Shown one piece after another: positions 43,097-51,524 of a stretch of 64,000 nucleotides of DNA. The position numbers and the translations under genes are program-made. Origin of the DNA: an uncultured Duncaniella sp. (GTDB taxonomy: Bacteria; Bacteroidota; Bacteroidia; Bacteroidales; Muribaculaceae); NCBI RefSeq assembly GCF_910577345.1, contig NZ_CAJTMT010000004.1, positions 103,117 through 167,116 of the forward strand. The letters run 5' to 3'. How positions within the stretch are numbered: position 1 is the first letter of the stretch; the number at the start of each line of letters is the position of its first letter. Under the pieces are notes generated by a model. That model worked only from the letters and a program-made list of their open reading frames with translations. It ran no database searches and was not told where the DNA came from.

Positions 43097-43846
43097 TCAG
43101 ATGAAGACTTTGTCGTTAAGCAATCTGCCTTCAAGAGCTTCGAAGTGGCGACGTGCATCTTTTGTTGTCAAATATTCGTCGATTGCATCTGCATGACGGA
43201 AGTTATGGAGGTCAGTGCCGAGGAAATCCACGAAGCCTTTTTCAATGAGTTTTTCGGCTGTGCGTTTCTCTTTTTTAGAATATGCTCCTGCGAGTGAAAG
43301 CACATTGATTTGAAAGAGTGTGCCGGCGCGGTGAAGCTGCTCATAGCGCTCCGGATGTTCCTCGAAATAATAGTAGTAACGTTCGGGATGGGCCAAGACC
43401 GGATGATACCCTTGGATTTTTAAATCAAACAGGAATTGGTCGAGTTGCCACGGTTCCTGCAGGAAGGAGTTCTCAACAAGGATATATTTGTTCGGGAAAG
43501 TGGTAATCTGCCCTTTGGCCAATTCCGAACGGAAGAAGTCGTCGATTCGGTTTTCAGATGCACGGGTCAGATCAATGTCCGGACTCGTTTTTGCCAGTGC
43601 GTCCTGAAGTTCCTGAAGTGCTGGATCAAGCACGTCGGGAGTGTTCGGGAATGTGGATTCGGTGATGTGTGGGGTGGCGATGATACGCTCGATGCCCCAG
43701 TTCCGCATACGTTTCACAAGTTCAACCGATGTGTCGACATCGGGCGATCCGTCATCCACCCCCGGCAGGATGTGGCAGTGTATGTCGGTCTTATATGGAA
43801 ATTTGATAGGTTCGCTCTTTTTTGAAAGAAAACTGAATAGTGCCAT
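43097..43846 (-). CDS. CpsB/CapC-family tyrosine-protein phosphatase (PHP fold)
   Basis: A 249-residue metal-dependent phosphatase of the PHP superfamily, related to CpsB of capsule operons, which removes phosphate from bacterial tyrosine kinases. The metal motifs are present: TDIHCHILPGVDDG (residues 20-33), IIATPHIT, the glutamate in ASENRIDDFF, VLAHPERY and GTDLHN near the C terminus. No capsule or exopolysaccharide kinase gene lies in this window, so its partner is elsewhere. It starts 15 bases after the YafQ-type toxin gene and could be transcribed with the toxin-antitoxin pair. Confidence 0.9.
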   Translation of the reverse strand: MALFSFLSKKSEPIKFPYKTDIHCHILPGVDDGSPDVDTSVELVKRMRNWGIERIIATPHITESTFPNTPDVLDPALQELQDALAKTSPDIDLTRASENRIDDFFRSELAKGQITTFPNKYILVENSFLQEPWQLDQFLFDLKIQGYHPVLAHPERYYYYFEEHPERYEQLHRAGTLFQINVLSLAGAYSKKEKRTAEKLIEKGFVDFLGTDLHNFRHADAIDEYLTTKDARRHFEALEGRLLNDKVFI

Positions 43847-43861
43847 AATTGGGAGGAATAT

Positions 43862-44137
43862 TTATTTTTTGAACAGCTCCGAGTGGGAACCAAGTCTGAA
43901 TAGTGCGATAGTGTTTGATTCCTCATCATACCATATTAATAGGAAATCCCCTTCGATGTGACATTCCAGACATCCTTTGTATTCTCCGGATAGTTGGTGT
44001 TGTTTGTATTTTTCGGGTAAGGGAATCTCATTTTTTAGCATGTCAAGGACATCCTTGAGTTCTCGTAGCTGTTTAGGTTTGTTCAAGAATTTTTTCAAGT
44101 CTTTCTTGAATTGTCGTGTAAAGCGGAGTTCTTTCAT
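43862..44137 (-). CDS. YafQ-family mRNA interferase toxin
   Basis: A 91-residue RelE-superfamily toxin that would cut mRNA on the ribosome. The YafQ catalytic set is in place: His 47 (in HQLSG), His 60 and Asp 64 (CHIEGDFLLIW), His 85 and Phe 89 (RLGSHSELF). It overlaps the antitoxin gene upstream by four bases (ATGA), the standard layout of type II modules. Confidence 0.92.
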   Translation of the reverse strand: MKELRFTRQFKKDLKKFLNKPKQLRELKDVLDMLKNEIPLPEKYKQHQLSGEYKGCLECHIEGDFLLIWYDEESNTIALFRLGSHSELFKK

Positions 44138-44385
44138 AAACCGATGGACTTGATCATGGCCTCTACGCTTGACGTATCGATCGGTCCTTCAAGCATTCCT
44201 GATTTTGCTTCATTCAGGGATGCTATTGTTTCTTCATTCGGTTCATGATACACGGCATCAAGAAGAAGTCCCTCTACATAATTATTGAGACTTCTGCGAT
44301 CTTCCTTGGCAAGCTCTTTAAGTTTGTCGAGTAAATATACCGGCAGTCTGAATACATGGGCCTTCTTTTCCAATACTACTTCCAT
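44134..44385 (-). CDS. Ribbon-helix-helix antitoxin paired with the YafQ-like toxin
   Basis: An 83-residue protein whose N-terminal half reads like a ribbon-helix-helix DNA-binding domain (VFRLPVYLLDKLKELAKEDR, then SLNNYVEGLLLDAVY) and whose acidic C-terminal half would wrap the toxin. It lacks the usual DinJ sequence, so it is an alternative antitoxin for a YafQ toxin. It should repress the promoter at 44405 together with the toxin. Confidence 0.85.
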   Translation of the reverse strand: MEVVLEKKAHVFRLPVYLLDKLKELAKEDRRSLNNYVEGLLLDAVYHEPNEETIASLNEAKSGMLEGPIDTSSVEAMIKSIGL

Positions 44386-44404
44386 TGTGATATCATTTTT
44401 ATTA

Positions 44405-44435
44405 CAAAGTTAGTCATTTTAGTATCACAAACAAA
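44405..44435 (-). promoter_or_regulatory. Promoter of the toxin-antitoxin module
   Basis: On the minus strand TTTG (44432-44435) and TAACTTTG (44405-44412) are 19 bases apart, a complete Bacteroidetes promoter. The start codon is 20 bases downstream of the -7 box, so the leader is short. Confidence 0.75.
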
Positions 44436-44459
44436 TACCGGGAGGTGAAAGTTTGAAAT

Positions 44460-45227
44460 TTATTTCAGATAGTCCGTGACGATATAGTCCACTCCCATAT
44501 CCTTCAGCCGCTTAAAGTCATCCGTAGTATTTACTGTCCAGACGTTGACCTTCACTCCGGCATCATGGTATCTCCGGATGCAGTCGGCATCGACGAGGTC
44601 GGCACGGATCTGCACGTCAAGTTTTTTCGCGCACGACCAGTCGAAACGCTCCTGCCATTTTGCATCGGCCTGGAATTGCAGTTGCATGTCGGGATGTTTG
44701 GTCATCAGATAGTCGATATAGTCGGGCTCGGAGGTGAGGATTACGCACTTTCCTTCAAGTCCCTTGCTCTTGACGAGTTCGGCGAGTGGGGTGAGGAAAC
44801 CGCAGTTCTTCGTGTCTTTTGACAGTGTTTTGAGATGGAGAAGAGGTGCCACACCGTTGTCCTTGCAGATGTCAAGAAATTCACTGACTGTGCATATTGT
44901 CGAGCCTGTATAGGTAGCGCTGTCGCGTTGCTGAGTATAGACCTCGCTGCGCAAATCCGCCAAGGTCGAGTTTGCCACTTTTAATTTGCCGCCGAGGCGG
45001 TCGGTCTTGCCATCGTGTGAGGTGACAAACACCGAATCAGCCGTAAGACGTACATGGGCTTCCATCATTTCATAGCCTCTGCGTGCGCCTTCACGGTAGG
45101 CTTCCGCACTGTTTTCAACTGCAAATCCGCATCCGCGCCTACCGATAAGCGTCGGTTCTGAGGCATGGAGCAATACAGTGAATAGGGATGTGAGGGCAAT
45201 TGTCGAGAATATACGTTTTGCAATCAT
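44460..45227 (-). CDS. GDPD-like secreted protein with altered catalytic motifs
   Basis: A 255-residue exported protein of the glycerophosphodiester phosphodiesterase fold. I choose the ATG at 45227, which gives a signal peptide (MIAKRIFSTIALTSLFTVLLHA); an upstream in-frame ATG at 45320 would add 31 residues that spoil it and overlap hemW. The fold is recognisable from ENSAEAYREGARRGYEMMEA, FVTSHDGKTDR and the closing KVNVWTVNTTDDFKRL...VDYIVTDYLK. Three expected active-site positions differ: HRG reads RRG, the ExD metal pair reads EAH, and the ExK motif reads HLK. It may therefore be inactive or use another chemistry. It is the last gene of the holB-hemW minus-strand group. Confidence 0.8.
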   Translation of the reverse strand: MIAKRIFSTIALTSLFTVLLHASEPTLIGRRGCGFAVENSAEAYREGARRGYEMMEAHVRLTADSVFVTSHDGKTDRLGGKLKVANSTLADLRSEVYTQQRDSATYTGSTICTVSEFLDICKDNGVAPLLHLKTLSKDTKNCGFLTPLAELVKSKGLEGKCVILTSEPDYIDYLMTKHPDMQLQFQADAKWQERFDWSCAKKLDVQIRADLVDADCIRRYHDAGVKVNVWTVNTTDDFKRLKDMGVDYIVTDYLK

Positions 45228-45274
45228 GATATGAGATGTTATAAGATGGATGTGTATGATAGTGTGAAAGTTGT

Positions 45275-46393
45275 TTATACTCTTATCAGTTCGAGAAGTA
45301 TGGCATTTGATGTCAGCCAATGTCGTTCCGGAATTGCGTATGTATCCGTTTCTTGTCGGTATTCGAGCAACCCTTTTTCAAGCAGAGGCAATGTCTGGGC
45401 AGTGAATGTCCGGGTGATTTCATCACCGAACAGTTTTTGCATCTCAGCCACATCTACACCTTTGGCTGTGCGCAGGCGCGTAATCAGCATATCGTTGAAG
45501 CGGTTGTCGGTATCCTCTTCCTCGACGATTGCCGTTCCGCTCCCGTTGTGTGCGATGTAATCTTTCAGGTTCGAAGGGTTGAACCATCTTTTCTCACCGT
45601 CCCATGAGTGGGCACCCGGTCCGAGGCCTATGTACGGTGAGCCGTCCCAATATGATGAATTATGGATTGCTTCGCGACCCGGAAGTGCGAAGTTTGAAAT
45701 TTCATAGTGGCCGTATCCTGCGGCTGAGGTGGCCTGACAGAGATGTGTGTACATGGCCTCGACCAGTTCCTCATCAGCCTCAGTGATTTTACCCCGTTCA
45801 AGCATCGCGCTGAGACGTGTGCCCGGTTCGTAGGAGAGCAGATAGGCTGACAGATGCTCGGGCCGTAGCGATATGAGAGTGGAGAGTGAACGTTTCCATG
45901 AATCCATATCTTGTCCGGGGAGTCCGTAGATGAGGTCGCAGCTTATATTGTCGATTCCTCCTGACCGCAGTGTCTCAACAGCCTCGATGGCGCGGCGGCT
46001 GTCATGGCGTCGGCCGATGATTTTCAACTCATCGTCAGAAAAAGATTGTATGCCCATGCTGACCCGCCGGAAAGGCGTATCATTTATGATGAAACGCACC
46101 CATTCCTCGGTCACATCTTCCGGATTGGCTTCGATGGTAGCTTCGCGCAAGACCCCTGCATCAAGTGGAAGCGCGTCAAGCAAACGTTTCAGCAACGGAA
46201 GCGGAAGCGACGATGGCGTTCCTCCCCCAAGATAGAGAGTGTCAATCACATCGTTCAGGTTTTCCGACCGTTCTTTCCATTCGTTGATGGCCGCGTCAAT
46301 GAAAGCATCCATCCATTCGCGCTTGGGTGTGGAATAGAAGTCGCAGTAGGCACATTTCGAGTGGCAGAAAGGGATGTGGATATAAAGTTTCAT
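45275..46393 (-). CDS. hemW: HemW-type radical SAM heme chaperone
   Basis: A 372-residue member of the HemN-like family, once annotated as oxygen-independent coproporphyrinogen III oxidase but now regarded as a heme chaperone in most bacteria. The cluster motif CxxxCxxC is at Cys 10, 14 and 17 (CHSKCAYC), followed by LGGGTPSSLP, EANPEDVT, GIQSF and GLPGQD, then a C-terminal winged-helix part. It lacks the N-terminal extension of true HemN. Its start codon shares one base with the stop of the upstream nuclease gene. Confidence 0.93.
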   Translation of the reverse strand: MKLYIHIPFCHSKCAYCDFYSTPKREWMDAFIDAAINEWKERSENLNDVIDTLYLGGGTPSSLPLPLLKRLLDALPLDAGVLREATIEANPEDVTEEWVRFIINDTPFRRVSMGIQSFSDDELKIIGRRHDSRRAIEAVETLRSGGIDNISCDLIYGLPGQDMDSWKRSLSTLISLRPEHLSAYLLSYEPGTRLSAMLERGKITEADEELVEAMYTHLCQATSAAGYGHYEISNFALPGREAIHNSSYWDGSPYIGLGPGAHSWDGEKRWFNPSNLKDYIAHNGSGTAIVEEEDTDNRFNDMLITRLRTAKGVDVAEMQKLFGDEITRTFTAQTLPLLEKGLLEYRQETDTYAIPERHWLTSNAILLELIRV

Positions 46394-49332
46394 CAGTGTT
46401 TACGGCAGATGGGTTTGAATCCGCAGAATTTGCAGGCGGAATCATCGACAGCTTGGGTGAACGGTACGTTCGGGTCAAACATCTCCCCGACGGTAGCTCT
46501 GAAGCGCTCCATGAAGAGGTGGTTGATGACACGGTAGTCGGTGAAGTCTTCCTTTTGGTATGAAAGCGGACGCAGTCCGGTGGTTGAAAGGGTCTTGAAG
46601 GAATATATCTGGGGCATTATGGCTCCGTCATATTTGATTTTGCCTGCGTATGCGTTGCAGTAGAACATCAGCTGTAGGATGGCTTTCCTTCGGTGGTCGG
46701 TTTCAGGATTGAAGAGGTCGTCCATATCGCTGAAATCGGTCTTGTCTGACCCCGTTTTGTAGTCGACGATTCTGAGCAATCCGAGTCCTTCGCCATAGCG
46801 TCCTCCGGGATACACTCTGTCAATTCTGTCAATGAACTGGAGGATGTTGACTGTCAGATTGTCGGAAATCTTCATCGTACCCTCTACCTTGTGTTCGCCG
46901 TCGATGAAATCAAAGGGGGCAATCTCTTTCTCGCGCCGGAACATGAGGATGAGGAAATGTTTCATCACTTTCCCGAGGACGAGGCTTTCGCCAACGAGTG
47001 GGGTCCTGTCCCCTTCGGGCATTCGGTTGTATTTCTCATTGATAAGTTCAGTGATGATTCCGTCCATGCGCACTTCGTCGCGGATGAAACTGTCGAGTAT
47101 TTCTTCCGTGATTTTTACCTCGTCGCGGTCGCCCCGCAGTTCCTTGTAGAGCCGTTCGGCCACTTCGTGCAGGATGCTTCCGTATGTGCCGGAGTCCATG
47201 TAGTCCATCACGTCTTCATCAAGGTCAAGACGGCAGATGCGCTTGAGGTAGAATGACAGCGGACAGTTGATATAGTCGTTGATGGCGGTTGCCGATAGTG
47301 TGCGGCGTCCCGGAGGCGTGAATTCACGCAGTTTCTCCATGATTTCCGGAGATTTTTCAACCACGATTGCTTCCTCTTCCGTAGGATGGGTGGTGAAGGA
47401 GGCAAGGTCGTGCTCGATGCGGCATTCGGGAAAGAGATAGAGAAGTTGCGCGATATAGCGGGAGATTTCGCTGTTTTTTCCGCTCAGGGTGCGGGCGTCG
47501 TAGCAGAGTCTGACTTTTGATGCGCGCGAGATGAGGCGGTAGAACGAATAGGCGAAGATTGACTCCTGGAGTTCTGTGGTTGCCATGCCGTAGCTGCGGC
47601 GCAGTGTGTCGGGGATGAACGAGCGGGTGTATTGTTTGTGAGGGAACACATGCTCGTTCATCGAGAGCATGATGAGCTTGTCAAAGTCGAGCGCACGGGT
47701 TTCAAGCACGCCCATCACTTGCAATCCGGCGAGCGGTTCACCGGTGAAACGGACGCTGACCGACGATATGGTGCGTTGGAGAAGTTCGATGAAGGTCTTG
47801 TCGCGCATCGTGATGCTCCATCTTGCACAGGCGGCGCGGAGGTTTTCGAGTTCGACAAGATATGTGTCGAGGAAGTAGTTCTCGATTTTTAGCTCCTTGC
47901 GTGTGGCGGTGAAAGCGCGCAACCCTTCGATGAGGTCGAAGAAGTAGGTGTGGACCTCCTCCACTTCGTTCGTGTCACGGACGGGGGTGAAGATGAAGGC
48001 GAGGGCAGGGGAGGTCTCGGCTATTTTCGATGCGGGTACCATGTAAAGTCGCCGGTCGAGCATCAGGCGCAGCAGTGCGTTGCACCCTTCGGGGTCCATA
48101 GCCTGAAGGAGCGGATGGGTCAGGACTGCGCGCAGGTCTTCGTAGAAATAGCTCCACTCGTTGCGTGAACGTGAGGCCCGCAGGTGCATACTGACTATCG
48201 CTGACATCAGCGATGAGATGGATGTGCTTTTCAGCGGGAAACCCATGGTCACGTTGAGTGCGGTGATCTCTGCCGGTACAGCATGAATCATGGGAATGAA
48301 GAGCGATTCATCAGGGAGGACTACTGCTGTGTCGATGGCGTTTGCAGGATTGCTTATCGAACCGTCGGAAATCCATTCCGAAAGTTGAAGTCCCGCAGCC
48401 TTGGTCTGACCGAATGCGGTCGGGACTCCCGTGATGTGTATTTCCGGGAAACTTGGTTTTTCGGGGTAAAGTTCGTTCAAGTCGTAGCGGGAGGGGAAAC
48501 AGTCGACATTGCGCCTCATGAAAAATGCGGCACGGTTTCCTTCGTCGCGGAACGACGGTGAGGCCATGTCCCAATAGAAATCAGCGGCTCCACGTGCCTG
48601 CAGTTTCTCGAAAATCTTGATTTCGGCGAGGGTGAGCACGTTGAATCCAACGAAGATATATCGTTTGTAGGGGAGTTTTGTCCCTGCTGCTTTGCTGAGA
48701 TAGTTGACGGCGTTGCGGGCAAACATGCCTCGGGTTGCCATTCCGTTGTCGAGCAGACGTTTGTTGAACCGTTCGAACAGTGTGTCGAGCACCTCCCAAA
48801 GTTTCAGGAATTTGTTTTCGAGAGAGGTCGGGGCCTCCTCATGCAGATGGTTCCAGAATTGGTCGGGACTTGTGTGGACGAAGCGTTCTCCCCAGTAGCG
48901 GTTGATGATTTCCACCTGTTCCTCGGTCAGATAGTTTGAACTGACTTCGCGGAAACGCTTGAGGTTGACGAATAGCTTGTGGGGGTCGACAAGATAGAGA
49001 TTTACGTCATTGAAGTCGTTGAGCAGCATCTCACCCCAGAAAATGAACTGGTCGAAATCAACCACGTCGTCGCTCAGTTCGCGGTATTCGTTGTAGAGGA
49101 TGAAGAGTTGGTCGAGACGCGGGGCTTCCGTAAGGGCTGAGAAACGGTTCGTCACTTCGGCGATTGTCCCGATTTCCGGCATGATGAACGGTTGTCCCTG
49201 TGCCTCAAGAGAGAGGTAGTGACGGAAGAACACACCGCTGCGCTTGTTGGGGAATACGAAGCAATAGTCGGCGAGTTGCGGAAGTTCGTTGTGGATATAG
49301 GCTGATGCTACCTGTTGGAGAAAAGGGGTCAT
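46393..49332 (-). CDS. AddB-like PD-(D/E)XK nuclease with iron-sulfur cluster motif
   Basis: A 979-residue protein related to AddB, the partner of AddA in double-strand break processing. The C-terminal nuclease domain (about 685-979) has INCPLSFYLK with the first cluster Cys, the nuclease core LRIVDYKTG, and the final Cys set CKFCGFKPIC, which together fit the AddB 4Fe-4S staple. The N-terminal helicase-like half starts TPFLQQVASAYIHNELPQLA and has FPNKRSG where a Walker A would be expected, so ATP binding here is doubtful. A UvrD-like AddA partner is not in the window. The gene lies 43 bases after holB and abuts hemW. Confidence 0.85.
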   Translation of the reverse strand: MTPFLQQVASAYIHNELPQLADYCFVFPNKRSGVFFRHYLSLEAQGQPFIMPEIGTIAEVTNRFSALTEAPRLDQLFILYNEYRELSDDVVDFDQFIFWGEMLLNDFNDVNLYLVDPHKLFVNLKRFREVSSNYLTEEQVEIINRYWGERFVHTSPDQFWNHLHEEAPTSLENKFLKLWEVLDTLFERFNKRLLDNGMATRGMFARNAVNYLSKAAGTKLPYKRYIFVGFNVLTLAEIKIFEKLQARGAADFYWDMASPSFRDEGNRAAFFMRRNVDCFPSRYDLNELYPEKPSFPEIHITGVPTAFGQTKAAGLQLSEWISDGSISNPANAIDTAVVLPDESLFIPMIHAVPAEITALNVTMGFPLKSTSISSLMSAIVSMHLRASRSRNEWSYFYEDLRAVLTHPLLQAMDPEGCNALLRLMLDRRLYMVPASKIAETSPALAFIFTPVRDTNEVEEVHTYFFDLIEGLRAFTATRKELKIENYFLDTYLVELENLRAACARWSITMRDKTFIELLQRTISSVSVRFTGEPLAGLQVMGVLETRALDFDKLIMLSMNEHVFPHKQYTRSFIPDTLRRSYGMATTELQESIFAYSFYRLISRASKVRLCYDARTLSGKNSEISRYIAQLLYLFPECRIEHDLASFTTHPTEEEAIVVEKSPEIMEKLREFTPPGRRTLSATAINDYINCPLSFYLKRICRLDLDEDVMDYMDSGTYGSILHEVAERLYKELRGDRDEVKITEEILDSFIRDEVRMDGIITELINEKYNRMPEGDRTPLVGESLVLGKVMKHFLILMFRREKEIAPFDFIDGEHKVEGTMKISDNLTVNILQFIDRIDRVYPGGRYGEGLGLLRIVDYKTGSDKTDFSDMDDLFNPETDHRRKAILQLMFYCNAYAGKIKYDGAIMPQIYSFKTLSTTGLRPLSYQKEDFTDYRVINHLFMERFRATVGEMFDPNVPFTQAVDDSACKFCGFKPICRKH

Positions 49333-49375
49333 ATATTTGTTGCCGATAGTGTTGCCCGTTTCCGGGGTGTGGTTT

Positions 49376-50506
49376 TCAGAAATTCTTTATGAGGATAATC
49401 ATCTTGATGGCGAAGTCGAAATTGACAATCTTGCCATTGGCGTTTCCTGCGATGTCGGTGGCTGCGCGGTCCATCTCCATGATGATTTTCTCCGCATTAT
49501 TCTCGGTGATGAAACGGGCGAAGTTTTTGCTGAAATTAGCTTCGTCGCGGTTGAGGTAGAGAAGCTCCGGGACATGGAAGTTATAGATGAAATTCTCGCG
49601 TATCAGACGGCGCGCGTAGTCGTAGAATTTGATTTCCTGCTCGCGTCCGAGCGCAGCAATGTCGGCGCTCCATTCTTTCAGGCCTTTCACGTCGCGTTGA
49701 TATGCGAGGCGCATCAGCCTGACGAAATGGTCAAAAAACATCCGGCTGACGCTTGTGGCATCCATGGCGCGGAGGGCTGAGTTCATGTCTCCGGCTGCTA
49801 TGTGTGCCATAGCCATAGCATCCTGCGGGTCAATTGAGAGTCGTGATGTGAGGTAGGAGGCGATGGTCTCGTCGCTCAGTCGTTTCATCTCAATCGGGCG
49901 GCATCGCGAATAGATTGTCGGAAGAATGGCAGAGGCATTGTCCGAGACAAGGATGAAAACCGTGTCGGCAAATGGCTCCTCAATGAGTTTCAAGAGTTTA
50001 TTGGCCGTCTGTTCGTTCATCTTTTCAGGTAGCCAGATGACCACGGTCTTGTAACGGGAGACGGTCGTTGTCACTGAAAGACGCTGTTCGAGTGCTTCAC
50101 TTTCGCTGACATAGATTACCGGCTGCGCGTTTTTCTTCTCGAAATATCCTGTCCACCGCTCGAAATCCATGTAGGGACTGGCCGCGACAAACTCCTTGAA
50201 CTCCGTCATATAGTCATCGGAAATCGGAGCTTTCAGCTTGTCGGTTTTCACAACCGGAAAGACATACAGGCTGTCGACGTGGTTGAATGACTCGTGCTGT
50301 CGGCATGACGGACACTCGCCACACGGCTCACTGTCTGCCGTCGGCGACTGGCAGTGGAGATATTGCGAGAACGTGCGCGCAAGCATGAACTTACCTATTC
50401 CCGCAGGCCCGTGCAGCAGCAGGGCATGAGGAATCCGACGGTCTGCAACCATCTCGCGCAACTGGCGCTTCACATTCTCATGTGATGGAATCTGACTGAA
50501 CTTCAT
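49376..50506 (-). CDS. holB: DNA polymerase III clamp-loader subunit delta'
   Basis: A 376-residue AAA+ protein of the DNA polymerase III clamp loader. Walker A is GPAGIGK (residues 33-39), followed by the zinc module with CGECPSC, then a sensor region with KLLKLIEEP and the SRC motif (YSRCRPIEM) that supplies the arginine finger. The C-terminal collar domain completes the length expected for delta'. The gene appears to lead the minus-strand group holB, AddB-like nuclease, hemW, GDPD-like gene. Its start is 12 bases from the end of a short AT-rich spacer, in which no clear promoter was found. Confidence 0.9.
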   Translation of the reverse strand: MKFSQIPSHENVKRQLREMVADRRIPHALLLHGPAGIGKFMLARTFSQYLHCQSPTADSEPCGECPSCRQHESFNHVDSLYVFPVVKTDKLKAPISDDYMTEFKEFVAASPYMDFERWTGYFEKKNAQPVIYVSESEALEQRLSVTTTVSRYKTVVIWLPEKMNEQTANKLLKLIEEPFADTVFILVSDNASAILPTIYSRCRPIEMKRLSDETIASYLTSRLSIDPQDAMAMAHIAAGDMNSALRAMDATSVSRMFFDHFVRLMRLAYQRDVKGLKEWSADIAALGREQEIKFYDYARRLIRENFIYNFHVPELLYLNRDEANFSKNFARFITENNAEKIIMEMDRAATDIAGNANGKIVNFDFAIKMIILIKNF

Positions 50507-50648
50507 GGTAACGCAAAGTTACTCAATTACCCCGACATTAGGAAATAGGTGATGATTTTTATTAAAATGAAGGGAACGGTATTTTTTAATGGTGATTTTA
50601 ACACTGAATTTTAACGTGGGAAGTTGGGGGAAGTTGGGGGAAATGTTG

Positions 50649-50656
50649 TAAATTTG
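50649..50656 (+). promoter_or_regulatory. -7 box eight bases before the patatin start codon
   Basis: TAAATTTG ends eight bases before the ATG at 50665, so the mRNA would have almost no leader. A TTGG lies 21 bases upstream of it, inside two direct copies of GGGAAGTTGG. Confidence 0.6.
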
Positions 50657-50664
50657 CAATCGCC

Positions 50665-51474
50665 ATGCTTGATATGCTTAAATTTTCAAGAAAGCCTTAT
50701 AAGGTTGGCCTTGTCCTCAGCGGGGGCGGGGCCAGAGGTTTCGCACACGCCGGTGCGCTGCTCGCTTTGGAGGAGGTCGGTATCAAGGCCGATATAATCG
50801 CCGGAGTGAGTGCCGGGTCTGTAGTGACGGCCATGTATGCTTCCGGAATGGCTCCGGAGGAGATTGTGACGGCTTTCAGCGATGTGAAGTTTGGCGATTT
50901 CGCCGAGCTTGGAGTGCCACGCGACGGTTTCTTTTCGATGGACGGTTTCAAGAAGTTCTTGAAAAAGCATATTCCTTACGATAAGATTGAGGATTTGCCA
51001 CTGCCGGCCATGATATGTGCCACGGATCTCGACAATAATAAGCCTGTGGCCTTTTCGGAAGGGAGCATAGTCGACTGTGTGGCTGCTTCGTGCAGTATTC
51101 CGATTGTCTTCAAGCCTGTCAGAATCGGAGGTGTGACCTACGTTGACGGCGGTGTGCTTGCCAATCTTCCGGCATGGGCGCTCAGGGACAGTTGCAAGTA
51201 TCTCATCGGAATAAATTGCAGTCCGGTCCCCCACCGTGGAAAGCCGAAGTCCATCATGGACATCGCTCACCGCACATACGATCTTCTTGTAAAAAACAAT
51301 TCCCAGCCACAGATGGAACTCTGTGATCTGGCCATAAGCATTGATGATGTGGCATCATATAAGGTGTTCAATCTCAAGGAAATCCGCAGGGTGTTCCGCT
51401 CGGGCTACGACAGCACTCTGTCGGCACTCCTCGACGCGGGTTTCACCCACCGTGGACCGAGATTGAAGTCATAG
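50665..51474 (+). CDS. Patatin-like phospholipase, RssA/NTE type
   Basis: A 269-residue putative lipid hydrolase. It has LSGGGARGFAHAGAL (residues 18-32) for the oxyanion hole, the nucleophile elbow GVSAGS with Ser 49, and the catalytic Asp 161 in VDGG. The second Met at position 4 is an alternative start. It belongs to the RssA-like bacterial group, distinct from the patatin protein at 42098 (the two share only the active-site motifs). No signal peptide is present. It is followed by the GH13 gene after 50 bases and may be cotranscribed with it. Confidence 0.9.
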   Translation: MLDMLKFSRKPYKVGLVLSGGGARGFAHAGALLALEEVGIKADIIAGVSAGSVVTAMYASGMAPEEIVTAFSDVKFGDFAELGVPRDGFFSMDGFKKFLKKHIPYDKIEDLPLPAMICATDLDNNKPVAFSEGSIVDCVAASCSIPIVFKPVRIGGVTYVDGGVLANLPAWALRDSCKYLIGINCSPVPHRGKPKSIMDIAHRTYDLLVKNNSQPQMELCDLAISIDDVASYKVFNLKEIRRVFRSGYDSTLSALLDAGFTHRGPRLKS

Positions 51475-51524
51475 AAGCGATTAGCCACACAACGTAGCAA
51501 AAAATGTATATATAGTAATGTAGT

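Noticed and set aside
45228..45320. Extended N terminus for the GDPD-like protein
   Set aside because: It would overlap hemW and bury the signal peptide 31 residues inside the protein; the ATG at 45227 gives a normal signal peptide.
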